Shown in pieces: positions 8,243 to 16,874 of a stretch of DNA of 64,000 nucleotides. How positions within the stretch are numbered: the stretch's first letter is position 1; each line of letters starts with the position of its first letter. The notes beneath the pieces are model-generated. The model saw nothing but the letters and a program-made list of their open reading frames with translations, was not told where the DNA came from and ran no database searches. The position numbers and the translations under genes were made by a program. The stretch comes from Alloyangia pacifica (GTDB lineage: Bacteria; Pseudomonadota; Alphaproteobacteria; Rhodobacterales; Rhodobacteraceae). Location: assembly GCF_900116195.1 (NCBI RefSeq), contig NZ_FOZW01000004.1, positions 360,340-424,339 on the forward strand, written 5' to 3'.

Positions 8243-9025
8243 TCAGACGTGGCTGGTCGACCGCAGGAAGCCCTGCAGCCGTTCCGACTTTGGCGCGCCG
8301 AACAGCTCGGCCGGTGCGCCTTCTTCCTCGATGCGCCCCTGGTGCAGGAACACCACGTGATCGCTCACGTCATGGGCCATCTTCATGTCATGGGTGACGA
8401 TGATCATCGTCCGGCCCTCTGCGGCCAGATCCTTGATCACCTTGACCACCTCCTGCTCAAGCTCGGGGTCGAGTGCCGAGGTCGGCTCGTCGAAGAGCAG
8501 CGCCTCGGGCTCCATGCACAGGCCGCGCGCGATCGCCGCGCGCTGCTGCTGGCCTCCCGACAGTTGCGCCGGCCAGGCGTCGGCCTTGTCGCCGATACCG
8601 ACCTTGTCGAGGTAGCGCCGGGCAGCGGCCTCGACCTCGTCGCGCGGGCGGCCGAGCACGGTGAGTGGCGCCTCCATCACGTTCTGCAGGATGGTCATGT
8701 GGGCCCAGAGGTTGAATTGCTGGAAGACCATGGAAAGGTTGGTGCGGATGCGCAGCACCTGCTTTGCATCGGCGGGACGGCGCGAATGGCCGCTGCCGTG
8801 CCATTGCACCGGCTCGCCCTTGAACAGGATCTCGCCCTGCTGGCTGTCCTCGAGCAGGTTGCAGCAGCGCAGCAGCGTCGACTTGCCGGAGCCCGACGAG
8901 CCGATCAGCGAGACCACGTCGCCGCGCTTCGCGGTGATGCTGACCCCCTTGAGCACTTCGAGCTCGCCGTAGGCCTTGTGCAGATCGCGGATCTCGATGA
9001 CTGGAGCTTGGGCTGTCTCGGTCAA
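8243..9025 (-). CDS. ABC transporter ATPase (HisP/OccP type)
   Basis: The 260-residue nucleotide-binding protein contains Walker A GSSGSGKSTLLRCCNLLE, the Q-loop MVFQQFNLWAHMT, the ABC signature LSGGQQQRAAIARGL, Walker B LLFDEPTSALDPE, and the switch His in IIVTHDMKMAHDV. The RTNLSMVFQQFNLW stretch is characteristic of the polar-amino-acid branch. It is the first gene of the importer operon, 50 bp upstream of the binding-protein gene, and powers uptake from the cytoplasmic side. Confidence 0.93.
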   Translation of the reverse strand: MTETAQAPVIEIRDLHKAYGELEVLKGVSITAKRGDVVSLIGSSGSGKSTLLRCCNLLEDSQQGEILFKGEPVQWHGSGHSRRPADAKQVLRIRTNLSMVFQQFNLWAHMTILQNVMEAPLTVLGRPRDEVEAAARRYLDKVGIGDKADAWPAQLSGGQQQRAAIARGLCMEPEALLFDEPTSALDPELEQEVVKVIKDLAAEGRTMIIVTHDMKMAHDVSDHVVFLHQGRIEEEGAPAELFGAPKSERLQGFLRSTSHV

Positions 9026-9171
9026 GCCAAACCTTCTTGCGCAGTTGCTGATATTGGCGGCGAGAATGGGCGGAAAACGGGCCGGTTGTCCATGTCGAAA
9101 ACGGTGCCTGCCCGCGGGGTTGCGCGGCGTAAATCGGCAACTGCCCGGAAATCAGCCGTCGGGCCGCTGGC

Positions 9172-9612
9172 TTATCCCGCCGCTTCGACCCGCTGCCGCG
9201 CCAGCGCCGAATCCCTGTCGTTGATGCCAAGCAGGTTCGAAACGAGCCGCAGCAGCGCATCTTCCTCGTCGTCGCGCTCGCCGTCCGCCAGGGCGACCTG
9301 CCAGAGCGCCTCGATCACCGCGATGCGGTCCTCGTAGGCGACGGCATCCTTGATCGCGCGGGTAAAGCGTACCGTGTCGGGCGCCTCGGCCTCCAGTGCC
9401 TCGGCCTCGCGGCGCAGCTTGCTCGCCTCGAAGGGCGAGAGCCCGTAGCGCGTGGCGGCAATGCGGTCGATCCGGTCCTGTTCGGACTGGTCGTAGGTTT
9501 CATCGGCCCGGGCCACACGCACGAGCAGAGCGCAGAGCGCCAGCCGCGCATCGGCGTCGGGCAGGGGCTCGGGGCCGGGATCGACCAGCCGCTTCAGGAA
9601 ATCTGCAAACAT
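9172..9612 (-). CDS. TerB-like (tellurite-resistance TerB family) protein
   Basis: The start is placed at the ATG at 9612 (MFADFLKRLVDPG), giving 146 residues. The all-helical protein has the acidic TerB/DjlA-like repeats: ALLVRVARADETYDQSEQDRIDRIAA near residues 28-55 and ALWQVALADGERDDEEDALLRLVSNLLG near 105-132. Both repeats place Asp/Glu residues in the ADxxxDxxE pattern thought to bind a divalent metal. The function is unknown; the family is linked to stress and membrane-associated complexes. A divergent relative follows upstream on the same strand (9783-10211). Confidence 0.75.
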   Translation of the reverse strand: MFADFLKRLVDPGPEPLPDADARLALCALLVRVARADETYDQSEQDRIDRIAATRYGLSPFEASKLRREAEALEAEAPDTVRFTRAIKDAVAYEDRIAVIEALWQVALADGERDDEEDALLRLVSNLLGINDRDSALARQRVEAAG

Positions 9613-9720
9613 GCAAAAGATATAGACCCTGCCGCGGCGCTCGCCAACGGCTGACACACAGGCGCGCCGCACGAAGCCGTGTCCGCGGTCCCGGTCTTTC
9701 AGGCGAGCTTCCACATGGAC

Positions 9721-9770
9721 CAAATATCCCGGGGGAGTCCGCGTCAGCGGGCGGGGGCAGCGCCCCCGGC
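9721..9770 (+). repeat. Copy of the dispersed intergenic repeat
   Basis: CAAATATCCCGGGGGAGTCC is followed by GCGTCAGCGGGCGGGGGCAG and then CGCCCCCGG. The GGGGGC/GCCCCC arms flank a short CAGC loop. It has the same layout as the 2.0 and 55.2 kb copies and lies between the two TerB-like genes. Confidence 0.6.
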
Positions 9771-9782
9771 GGGCGGCCCGGA

Positions 9783-10211
9783 TCAACCGGCGCGACTGCG
9801 GGACAGGTCGCGGGGCGCGACGAAGAGCAGATGCTCCGAGAGCCAAAGCGCGGTCGCGACGTCCTCGGGGGCGGTCTCGCCGCTGGCCATCACCTCGCAG
9901 AGGCAATGCGCCAGCGCCAGCCGGTCGCGATAACCCACGGCGCGGGCCAGCATGGCGGCAAAGCAGGCGGTGTCTGGGGCGGCGGCGGCGACCGCCTGGC
10001 ACGAGAGCCGCATCTCGGCGGCTTCGCGGCGGGTCAGCTCATGGCGCCGCGCAAGCACCGCGTCGACGAGCGAGACCCCGAGGAGCGGCCGCTGCTCCTG
10101 TGCCTCGGCGGCGGCGCGCAGCAGCAGCGCCCCCAGCGCGAGCGGCACGTCGCAGGGCTCCAGAGGGGTTGCCTCCGGCGCTGCCATCCAGAACTTCAGC
10201 CCGCGAGGCAT
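9783..10211 (-). CDS. Divergent TerB-like protein
   Basis: The most likely start is the ATG at 10211 (MPRGLKFWMAAP), giving 142 residues; an in-frame start ten codons further upstream is possible. It has the length and helical layout of the downstream TerB-like protein: LGALLLRAAAEAQEQRPLLGVSLVDAVLARRHEL matches the first repeat and LAHCLCEVMASGETAPEDVATALWLSEHLL the second. Most of the acidic metal-site residues are lost (AAEAQEQ in place of ARADETYD). It is therefore probably a paralogue that no longer binds metal. The function is unknown. Confidence 0.6.
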   Translation of the reverse strand: MPRGLKFWMAAPEATPLEPCDVPLALGALLLRAAAEAQEQRPLLGVSLVDAVLARRHELTRREAAEMRLSCQAVAAAAPDTACFAAMLARAVGYRDRLALAHCLCEVMASGETAPEDVATALWLSEHLLFVAPRDLSRSRAG

Positions 10212-10336
10212 AAGCGATCTTGTCCGCACGCCATCGCGCACGGAAGGGGTGGCCGTGTCATCTCGGTCCCGTTCTCCGAACTGTCAACAAACTTACTTTG
10301 CGTCAGCTGAGGCCCGTGGGCAATGGTCGAAACCGG

Positions 10337-11125
10337 TCAGCCGAGCGCACCGGCATTGCGCAGCCGATGCGACAGGTCCGCCGCGGCCTCGGAGAGGCCC
10401 CACGGCGGGTTCACGATGAACATGCCCGAGCCGATCATCCGATGGCCCTCGCGCACCGGCGGAAAGCGAATTTCGTGGCAGAGCGCGTCCGGGAAATCTT
10501 CGGTCAGCGCGGCGAGCATGGGCACATGCGCAGCGGAGCTGAGGATCGGGTACCACAGCGCCAGCACGCCGACGTTCCATTTCTTGGCGATCTGGCGGAA
10601 GAACTTCGGCAGCTCGACGTAGTCCTGCTTCAGCTCGTAGGGCGGATCGACCAGCAGCGCACCGCGGCGCGGATCGGGCGGGCAGAGGCTCTGCACGAGG
10701 TCGTATCCGTCCTGCCGATGGATCGAAATGTTTGGTGCGCGTAGCGCGCGGGTCAGCGCCTGGTGCTCTTGCGGGTGCAACTCGGCGAGGTGGATCCTGT
10801 CCTGCGGGCGCAACAGCTTCGCGGCGATCATCGGGGAGCCGGGATAGGCGCTGGGGCCGTGCTCGCGGCGCACCTCGGCGAGTGCGCGCAGGTAGGGGTG
10901 GTCGGCGCGGAAGATGGCCTGATGGGCCTCGATTCCCTGCGCCGCTTCGCCGGTCTTCACCGCCTCGGCGGAGGTCAGGTCATAGAGCCCGCGCCCGGCG
11001 TGGGTCTCGATGTAGGTGAGCGGCTTGTCCTTCTTCGTCATGTAGGCCAGCAGCTCGGCCATCAGCGCGTGCTTTTGCAGGTCGGCAAGGTTTCCGGCGT
11101 GAAAGGCGTGTTGGTAGGACAGCAT
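10337..11125 (-). CDS. rlmJ: 23S rRNA (adenine-2030-N6)-methyltransferase
   Basis: The 262-residue protein starts with the family hallmark MLSYQHAFHAGNLADLQKHA. TYIETHAGRGLYDL forms the SAM pocket, and the adenine-N6 catalytic motif is DPPYE in ALLVDPPYELKQDY. Length and motif order fit RlmJ (formerly YhiR), which methylates A2030 of 23S rRNA. It stands alone on the minus strand, convergent to nothing nearby, and its upstream gap is shared with the divergent acyltransferase gene. Confidence 0.92.
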   Translation of the reverse strand: MLSYQHAFHAGNLADLQKHALMAELLAYMTKKDKPLTYIETHAGRGLYDLTSAEAVKTGEAAQGIEAHQAIFRADHPYLRALAEVRREHGPSAYPGSPMIAAKLLRPQDRIHLAELHPQEHQALTRALRAPNISIHRQDGYDLVQSLCPPDPRRGALLVDPPYELKQDYVELPKFFRQIAKKWNVGVLALWYPILSSAAHVPMLAALTEDFPDALCHEIRFPPVREGHRMIGSGMFIVNPPWGLSEAAADLSHRLRNAGALG

Positions 11126-11503
11126 CGCGGCCTCGGCTGCTGGACGATCGAAGACGGGTGGTGCGGGCGTGCGCCCCTGCGGGGTCCGCGGGTCGCCTGC
11201 GGACAGGGCGCAGATAGCTGCTGCGGGCGATGAAGTCGAGCGTCGGCGCGGTCGTCCGTGCCGACGTCAGGACGTGACCGAAAATCGGGCAATGCTCAGG
11301 CGTATGCGCGAGCCGTGCATACCGTTGACAACTTCAACGTGCCAAGTCGTGGTCCGGCGCACTTCATGCTTGCTGAATGGCTCAAGCTGAGCGAGCATGC
11401 TTGTCATTATTGAAAGTGATATTTCGTCTTTTTCGTGCATACCCCGCCGAGCGTCCAGGGGCGACTCCAGACTGCAGCCAGGCGTGCGCAAGGGAGTGAT
11501 ACA
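11126..11503. other. Divergent promoter gap between rlmJ and the acyltransferase gene
   Basis: This 378-bp stretch is less GC-rich at its right end (about 11330-11430). It must hold the promoters of two divergent genes. A TTGACA is present near 11326, but I cannot pair it with a convincing -10 box. I see no conserved RNA, repeat or additional gene here. Confidence 0.4.
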
Positions 11504-12637
11504 GTGACCATCAACGATTTTATGGAGGCAGCCCGGGGGCGCCCAAGTGGATTTGACTACATGCGTCTCATCCTGTCGGTCCTCGTACTGGTAATTCACA
11601 GCGTGCAGATTGCCTACGGGCACAAGATTTACATGAATGCGGTCTGGGCACATTTCCCCATAGACGGCCTGGCGATGACCGTGCTGCCGATGTTCTTCAC
11701 CCTGTCGGGCTTTCTGGTGGCAGGCAGCCTCTATCGATGCAGGACCCTGCTGAGTTTCATGGGGTTGCGGTTCATCCGCATCTACCCGGCGCTGGCGGTC
11801 GAAGTGACCATCTCGGCGCTGCTGATCGGGCCGATGGTCACCAGCCTGCATTGGGCGGACTACTTCACCAGCGAAGGATTCTTCCGCTACCTGTTCAACG
11901 TCACCGGCCACGTCAGCAATGCGTCGCTCTACCTGCCGGGGACTTTCGAGGGAAACCCCGAGCCGGGCATGGCGAATGGCCAGCTCTGGACGGTGCCCTA
12001 CGAGCTGATCTGCTACATCGGACTTGCCGTCATCGCTCTCGTGGGAGGGCGCAGGGATCGGCGGGTGCTGTTGCTGGGGCTGTTCACCTTTACCGCCTTC
12101 TCGGTGATGAAGATGGGCCTGCGGACGGGCTGGCAGTTCGACCCCTGGGTCGGGCCGGTGACCGGCCGGGCGCTGGTGATCGCGTTTCTTTGCGGCATTT
12201 GCCTCTATGCGTACCGGGACAAGGTGCATATCCACGGCTACGTCGTGGCCGCCGCCGCGGCGGTTGCCGTCATCTCCTTCAGCATCAGCGGGCTGGGGCA
12301 GTACCTCGGTCTCGCTGCGATCGCCTATGTCACGGTCGGTCTGGGGTTGATGAACCTGCCGCGCCTTTGGGTGCTGAAGAGCGCCGACCTGAGCTACGGC
12401 ATCTTCCTCTACCACTTCATCATCCAGCAGCTGATCGCTCACCTGCTGCCTGGGATGCGCGAATGGTACTGGATCACCCTGATCTCGCTGCCGCTGTCGA
12501 TGCTGGTTGCGCATCTGTCCTGGGTGGGGATCGAGCGCCCGGCGCTGAAGCTGCGCCAGCGCGTCTTCGCGCTCGAGTGCAGGATCATGCGCAGCCTGCC
12601 GTGGGATACCGGATGGCAGTCGACAGTCGAGAGATGA
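11504..12637 (+). CDS. Acyltransferase family 3 (OafA/YrhL-type) membrane protein
   Basis: The frame opens at 11435, but the GTG at 11504 has a good ribosome site (AGGGAG, 7 bp upstream) and yields 377 residues that begin VTINDFMEAARGRPSGFDYMR. The protein has about ten membrane helices. It carries the family's essential His in LVIHSVQ in the first helix and an RxxR motif in GLRFIRIYPAL. Such proteins move acetyl or other acyl groups onto exported sugars or peptidoglycan. There is no fused SGNH domain. Its neighbours (rlmJ, pyrG) give no clue to the acceptor, so O-acylation of a surface polysaccharide is only the default inference. Confidence 0.8.
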   Translation: MTINDFMEAARGRPSGFDYMRLILSVLVLVIHSVQIAYGHKIYMNAVWAHFPIDGLAMTVLPMFFTLSGFLVAGSLYRCRTLLSFMGLRFIRIYPALAVEVTISALLIGPMVTSLHWADYFTSEGFFRYLFNVTGHVSNASLYLPGTFEGNPEPGMANGQLWTVPYELICYIGLAVIALVGGRRDRRVLLLGLFTFTAFSVMKMGLRTGWQFDPWVGPVTGRALVIAFLCGICLYAYRDKVHIHGYVVAAAAAVAVISFSISGLGQYLGLAAIAYVTVGLGLMNLPRLWVLKSADLSYGIFLYHFIIQQLIAHLLPGMREWYWITLISLPLSMLVAHLSWVGIERPALKLRQRVFALECRIMRSLPWDTGWQSTVER

Positions 12638-12662
12638 GCGCGTCGCACCTCTGGCCTTAAAG

Positions 12663-12698
12663 AACAACACCCCCCCGGGCATGCGCGGGGGTGTTGTT
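12663..12698. terminator. Bidirectional terminator between the acyltransferase gene and pyrG
   Basis: AACAACACCCCC pairs with GGGGGTGTTGTT across an 11-nt loop. T runs follow on the plus strand (TTTGTTTTG), and an A-rich side (AAAGAACAA) precedes it, so the element works on both strands. It is placed exactly between two convergent genes. Confidence 0.85.
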
Positions 12699-12718
12699 TG
12701 TTTTGAAGCTGCGATGGC

Positions 12719-14362
12719 TCAGACCAGGCGTGAAACCTCTTTCGCCGCGCGGACGAAATCCTTGAAGAGGGGGTGCGGATCGAAGGGCTTCGACTTCAGT
12801 TCCGGGTGGAACTGCACGCCGATGAACCACGGGTGATCCGGCCATTCGACGATCTCGGGCAGCCGGCCGTCGGGCGACATGCCGGAGAAGCAGAGCCCGC
12901 CCTTTTCCAGCGCTTCGCGGTACTTGATGTCGACCTCGTAGCGGTGGCGGTGACGCTCGTCGATGGCGGTGGTGCCATAGACCTCGGCGACTTTCGAGCC
13001 TTCGGTCAGCACTGCGTCATAGGCGCCAAGGCGCATGGTGCCACCCTTGTCGTCGGCCACCGAGCGGTTGACCCGCTGATTGCCCTGCACCCATTCCTTC
13101 AGGTGGTAGACCACCGGCTCGAAGCGCTTCTCGCCGGCCTCGTGGTCGAACTCTTCCGAGCCCGCCTTGGCCACGCCCGCGACGTTGCGTGCCGCCTCGA
13201 TGACCGCCATCTGCATGCCGAGGCAGATGCCGAGGTAGGGCACCTTGTGCTCGCGGGCGAACTGGGCGGCCTTGATCTTGCCCTCGGTACCACGCTCGCC
13301 GAAGCCGCCGGGCACGAGGATCGCGTCGTAGCCCTCGAGGTAGGGGGCGGCGTCCTCGCGCTCGAAGAGCTCGGCGTCGACCCAGCTCACGTTGACCTTC
13401 ACCCGGTTCGCCATGCCGCCATGGGTCAGCGCCTCGGCGATCGACTTATAGGCGTCCTCGAGCTGGGTGTACTTGCCGACGATGGCAACGTTCACCTCGC
13501 CCTCGGGGTTGTGGATGCGTTCCGAGACGTCTTCCCACTTCTCGAGGTTGGGGCGCGGCGCCGGGGTGATGCCGAAGGCATCGAGCACGGCCTGGTCGAG
13601 CCCTTCGCGGTGGTAGGCCAGCGGCGCGTCGTAGATCGACGGCAGGTCCTGCGCGGCAATCACGCTGTCGGGGCGCACGTTGCAGAAGAGCGCGAGCTTC
13701 TCGCGTTCCTTCTGCGGGATCGGGCCCTCGGAGCGGCAGACGAGGATGTCGGGTGCGAGACCGATCGAGCGCAGCTCTTTGACCGAGTGCTGCGTCGGCT
13801 TGGTCTTCAGCTCGCCCGAAGCCTTGATATAGGGCAGGAGCGTCAGGTGCATGAAGACGCATTGCCCGCGCGGCTTGTCCTGGCTGAATTGGCGGATCGC
13901 TTCGAAGAAGGGCAGGCCCTCGATATCGCCGACCGTGCCGCCGATCTCGCAGAGCATGAAGTCGACCTCATCCTCGCCGATCGAGATGAAATCCTTGATC
14001 TCGTTGGTGACGTGCGGAATGACCTGAATGGTCTTGCCGAGGTAGTCGCCGCGGCGCTCCTTTTCCAGCACGTTGGTGTAGATGCGGCCCGAAGAGATGG
14101 AATCGGTCTTGCGCGCCGGAACACCGGTGAAGCGCTCGTAGTGGCCGAGATCGAGATCGGTCTCGGCGCCGTCGTCGGTGACGAAGACCTCGCCGTGTTC
14201 GAAGGGGCTCATGGTGCCCGGATCGACGTTCAGATACGGATCGAGCTTGCGCAGACGGACTGAGAAGCCCCGCGCCTGAAGCAGCGAACCGAGTGCCGCC
14301 GAGGCAAGACCCTTGCCCAGAGAAGAAACGACACCGCCGGTGATGAAGATGAAACGTGCCAT
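12719..14362 (-). CDS. pyrG: CTP synthase
   Basis: The start is set at the ATG at 14362 ([18 protein letters not shown]), giving 547 residues, the normal length. The N-terminal synthetase domain has the P-loop [13 protein letters not shown] and the Mg/UTP-site [15 protein letters not shown]. The C-terminal glutaminase domain has the nucleophile elbow GICLGMQ and the FHPE His/Glu ([10 protein letters not shown]). The enzyme aminates UTP to CTP with glutamine. The secG gene lies upstream on the same strand, an arrangement common in alphaproteobacteria. Confidence 0.97.
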   Translation of the reverse strand: MARFIFITGGVVSSLGKGLASAALGSLLQARGFSVRLRKLDPYLNVDPGTMSPFEHGEVFVTDDGAETDLDLGHYERFTGVPARKTDSISSGRIYTNVLEKERRGDYLGKTIQVIPHVTNEIKDFISIGEDEVDFMLCEIGGTVGDIEGLPFFEAIRQFSQDKPRGQCVFMHLTLLPYIKASGELKTKPTQHSVKELRSIGLAPDILVCRSEGPIPQKEREKLALFCNVRPDSVIAAQDLPSIYDAPLAYHREGLDQAVLDAFGITPAPRPNLEKWEDVSERIHNPEGEVNVAIVGKYTQLEDAYKSIAEALTHGGMANRVKVNVSWVDAELFEREDAAPYLEGYDAILVPGGFGERGTEGKIKAAQFAREHKVPYLGICLGMQMAVIEAARNVAGVAKAGSEEFDHEAGEKRFEPVVYHLKEWVQGNQRVNRSVADDKGGTMRLGAYDAVLTEGSKVAEVYGTTAIDERHRHRYEVDIKYREALEKGGLCFSGMSPDGRLPEIVEWPDHPWFIGVQFHPELKSKPFDPHPLFKDFVRAAKEVSRLV

Positions 14363-14532
14363 TGGCAGCGCGACCCCGTGATTTGCGTCAAAAAAGGAGG
14401 ACACCCACGGTCCGAAGACCGCAGCATCACGGGAGTCCACGTATAAAGGATTCGGGCCGCACTGTCTAGCCAACCGCAAGATGCTGTTGCGGCTGACAGG
14501 CGGCCCTCAAGCTGTTGTTAGTCGAGCAGTTC

Positions 14533-14913
14533 TTAGTCGGCGCTCGGAACCATCGGCGCATCGGCGCCTGCGTCATTTCCGCCCGACGGCGGGGGCAGGA
14601 GCCCGTCGGTGTCCAGCGGAGCCGGTGCCGAGCCGTCGGTTTCGGTGGCCGGAGCAGAGCCGGAGAGCCGGTCCATGACCGAGACGCCGCTGGCATCGCT
14701 CGCCGCGATCACCGTCAGGGAGATCGAAGTGATGATGAAGGCGATTGCCAGGCCCCAGGTGATCTTGCCGAGCGCGGTGGCAGCTGCGCGCTGGCTCATG
14801 GCTCCGCCGCCGCCGCCCATCCCGAGACCGCCGCCTTCGGAGCGCTGGAGCAGCACGACGCCGATCAGCGCGAGCGCGAGGAGGAGGTGCACGATAAGGA
14901 TCACGTTTTCCAT
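14533..14913 (-). CDS. secG: Preprotein translocase subunit SecG
   Basis: The start is the ATG at 14913 (MENVILIVHLLLALALIGVV), giving 126 residues. It has two membrane helices joined by the SecG-type loop LLQRSEGGGLGMGGGGGAMS, then GLAIAFIITSISLTVIAA as the second helix. The C-terminal tail (about 50 residues, rich in Ala, Pro and Asp) is typical of alphaproteobacterial SecG. SecG assists SecYE in moving proteins across the inner membrane. It lies 170 bp upstream of pyrG on the same strand. Confidence 0.93.
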   Translation of the reverse strand: MENVILIVHLLLALALIGVVLLQRSEGGGLGMGGGGGAMSQRAAATALGKITWGLAIAFIITSISLTVIAASDASGVSVMDRLSGSAPATETDGSAPAPLDTDGLLPPPSGGNDAGADAPMVPSAD

Positions 14914-15183
14914 GGGGCGTCTCAGGCATTCCGGCTGTGTTGAACGGGCGCTATGTAGGCCAAGGAGCATGCACACGCAACCCGGCTCTTGGCCACAGTG
15001 GCAAAGGGTCGTTGCGCTGGTGCGGCCGGGCCGCGCCGGACGCGCTGGCATCAGCGGATCTAGGTCGGGAAAATTGTTGCAGCTCACCGTGGTCGCGTGG
15101 CCGTGGCGCGGCGTGAGCGGAGCTTCGCATGCGGAGGTGGGAATATCTTGTGGCGGCGAGAGTGCGCGGCTAGGCTCACCCGC

Positions 15184-16125
15184 ATGGCTGGTGATCGTCC
15201 TCTCCTCGGTGTGCTGTTGATGCTGGGTTTCTGCATCGTCGCACCCATGGGGGACGCGACCGCCAAGTTGCTCGGCGGCAAGGTTTCCATCGGTCAGTTG
15301 TTGCTGCTGCGTTTTGCCATCCAGGCGCTGGTGCTGATTCCCCTGGTGGTCGCGACGCGCGGCGTCTGGCGTCTGCGGGGCAGGCTGCTCTGGCTGACGG
15401 TATTGCGCACGCTCATGCACATGCTGGGCATCGGCATGATGTTCGCAGCGCTGCGCTACCTGCCGCTGGCGGACGCGGTGGCCATCGCCTTTGTCATGCC
15501 CTTCTTCATGCTGCTGCTCGGCCACTATGTTCTGGGCGAAGAGGTGGGCTGGCGACGGATGGCGGCCTGCGGGGTCGGGTTCATCGGCACGCTGCTGGTG
15601 GTTCAGCCCGCCTTTGCCGAGGTCGGTTGGCCGGCGCTGCTGCCGCTGGGCGTGGCGCTGAACTTCTCGCTCTTCATGCTGGTCACCCGGCAGATCGCGC
15701 GCGAGATTGACGCGATCTCGCTGCAGGCGCTCTCTGGGGTGATCGCGGTGGCACTGATGACGCCGGTGCTGCTGCTGGTGCCGGGCGGGCTGATCCCGGC
15801 GCTCGATCTGAGCCTGCCCAGTCCGCCCGTCTGGGGGCTGATCGTGGCGATCGGGCTGCTGGGCACGCTGGCGCATCTTCTGATGACATGGTCGCTGCGC
15901 TTCGCACCGGGCGCGACGCTGGCGCCCATGCAATACCTCGAGATCCCCTTTGCCACGATCATCGGCTTCGCGGTCTTTGGCGATCTGCCGAACGGGCTGG
16001 CGACGGTGGGCATCTGCGTCACGGTCGCCTCAGGCCTCTATATCCTTATGCGCGAGCGGGCCATCGCGAGGGCGCTTCGAGAAGCGCCCGCTCCAGCGAC
16101 GCCCGGGCCTGCACCGGCAGAATGA
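15184..16125 (+). CDS. DMT-superfamily (EamA) transporter
   Basis: The ATG at 15184 (MAGDRPLLGVLLMLGFC) is chosen because it begins directly at the first membrane helix; the frame remains open upstream to 15097. The 313 residues have ten predicted helices in two EamA halves, each ending in a conserved Glu/Gly region (LGEEVGWRRMAACGVGFIGTLL in the first). Members export amino acids, nucleosides or other metabolites. The substrate is unknown. Its last 80 bp overlap the 3' end of the convergent thiamine pyrophosphokinase gene. Confidence 0.85.
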   Translation: MAGDRPLLGVLLMLGFCIVAPMGDATAKLLGGKVSIGQLLLLRFAIQALVLIPLVVATRGVWRLRGRLLWLTVLRTLMHMLGIGMMFAALRYLPLADAVAIAFVMPFFMLLLGHYVLGEEVGWRRMAACGVGFIGTLLVVQPAFAEVGWPALLPLGVALNFSLFMLVTRQIAREIDAISLQALSGVIAVALMTPVLLLVPGGLIPALDLSLPSPPVWGLIVAIGLLGTLAHLLMTWSLRFAPGATLAPMQYLEIPFATIIGFAVFGDLPNGLATVGICVTVASGLYILMRERAIARALREAPAPATPGPAPAE

Positions 16126-16735
16126 TCAACATCTTCGGAGCGTCGAGACGCAGCTCGACCCGCGGCGCGTCGGACTCGTTCGAGGTGCCCGTGATCCGGT
16201 CGGGGGTGAAGCGCAGCCCGTCGATCGGCCAGCGCAAGCCGCGGCTGCTGCCGCCGACCTCGGCCATCGGGTAGAGCGACACGCGGCTGCCGACCGGCAG
16301 ATCGAGCGCCAGCTCGGGCGGGCAGAGCGCCGCGACATCCTCGCGCCCGATCAGCAGGCAGGGCCGGTCCGGGCGCCGCGCCAGCACGGTCATCGCTGCA
16401 AGCTGGTGGTCGAGTCGCGCCCCCAGAAAGCCGGCGGCATGGATCAGCGGGGCGTCGAGGTTGCGCAGGCACTTGTCGAAATCCGTGCTGTCCTGTTCGG
16501 TGATGCGGTGGATCCGTTCGGACGGAATGCGGCCGCGGTCGGCCAGAGACAGGGAATCGAGATCGCCGATCACCGCATCGGGGACAATCCCCGCCGCGAG
16601 CAGCGCCGCCGCGCCACCGTCCGCGGCCACGCGCACCGGGCAGCGGTCGAGCAGCGGGGTCAGCATTTCGGGCGGGCAGTCCCCGCCGCCAACCAGAAGA
16701 ATAGGAGATTGTGATCGGATTGGCCTGAAGTTCAT
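16046..16735 (-). CDS. thiN: Thiamine pyrophosphokinase
   Basis: The 229-residue protein shows the thiamine pyrophosphokinase motifs in order: VRVAADGGAAALL, the metal-binding DAVIGDLDSLS, TDFDKCL, GARLDHQLA, and a C-terminal thiamine-binding part ending ESDAPRVELRLDAPKMLIIL. It transfers pyrophosphate from ATP to thiamine to make TPP. It is convergent with the EamA gene and overlaps it by 80 bp. The C-terminus past residue 215 is arginine-rich and may be an artefact of that overlap. Confidence 0.9.
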   Translation of the reverse strand: MNFRPIRSQSPILLVGGGDCPPEMLTPLLDRCPVRVAADGGAAALLAAGIVPDAVIGDLDSLSLADRGRIPSERIHRITEQDSTDFDKCLRNLDAPLIHAAGFLGARLDHQLAAMTVLARRPDRPCLLIGREDVAALCPPELALDLPVGSRVSLYPMAEVGGSSRGLRWPIDGLRFTPDRITGTSNESDAPRVELRLDAPKMLIILPVQARASLERALLEAPSRWPARA

Positions 16736-16874
16736 GGCTTTTTAGTGGCTTTCTGCGAAAACGACCACAATTTGGTCATGAAATGATACTTTGAAAACCT
16801 CAGATTCGGTCAGCTTTGGTCTCCTAGTGGATGGTAAACAATCTGTTGCAGACCGAGTGAAAAGTGAGCGGAAC

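Noticed and set aside
11267..12682. 471-codon minus-strand frame opposite the acyltransferase gene
   Set aside because: It is rich in Gln, His, Arg and Asp without motifs, whereas the plus strand shows a membrane protein with family residues.
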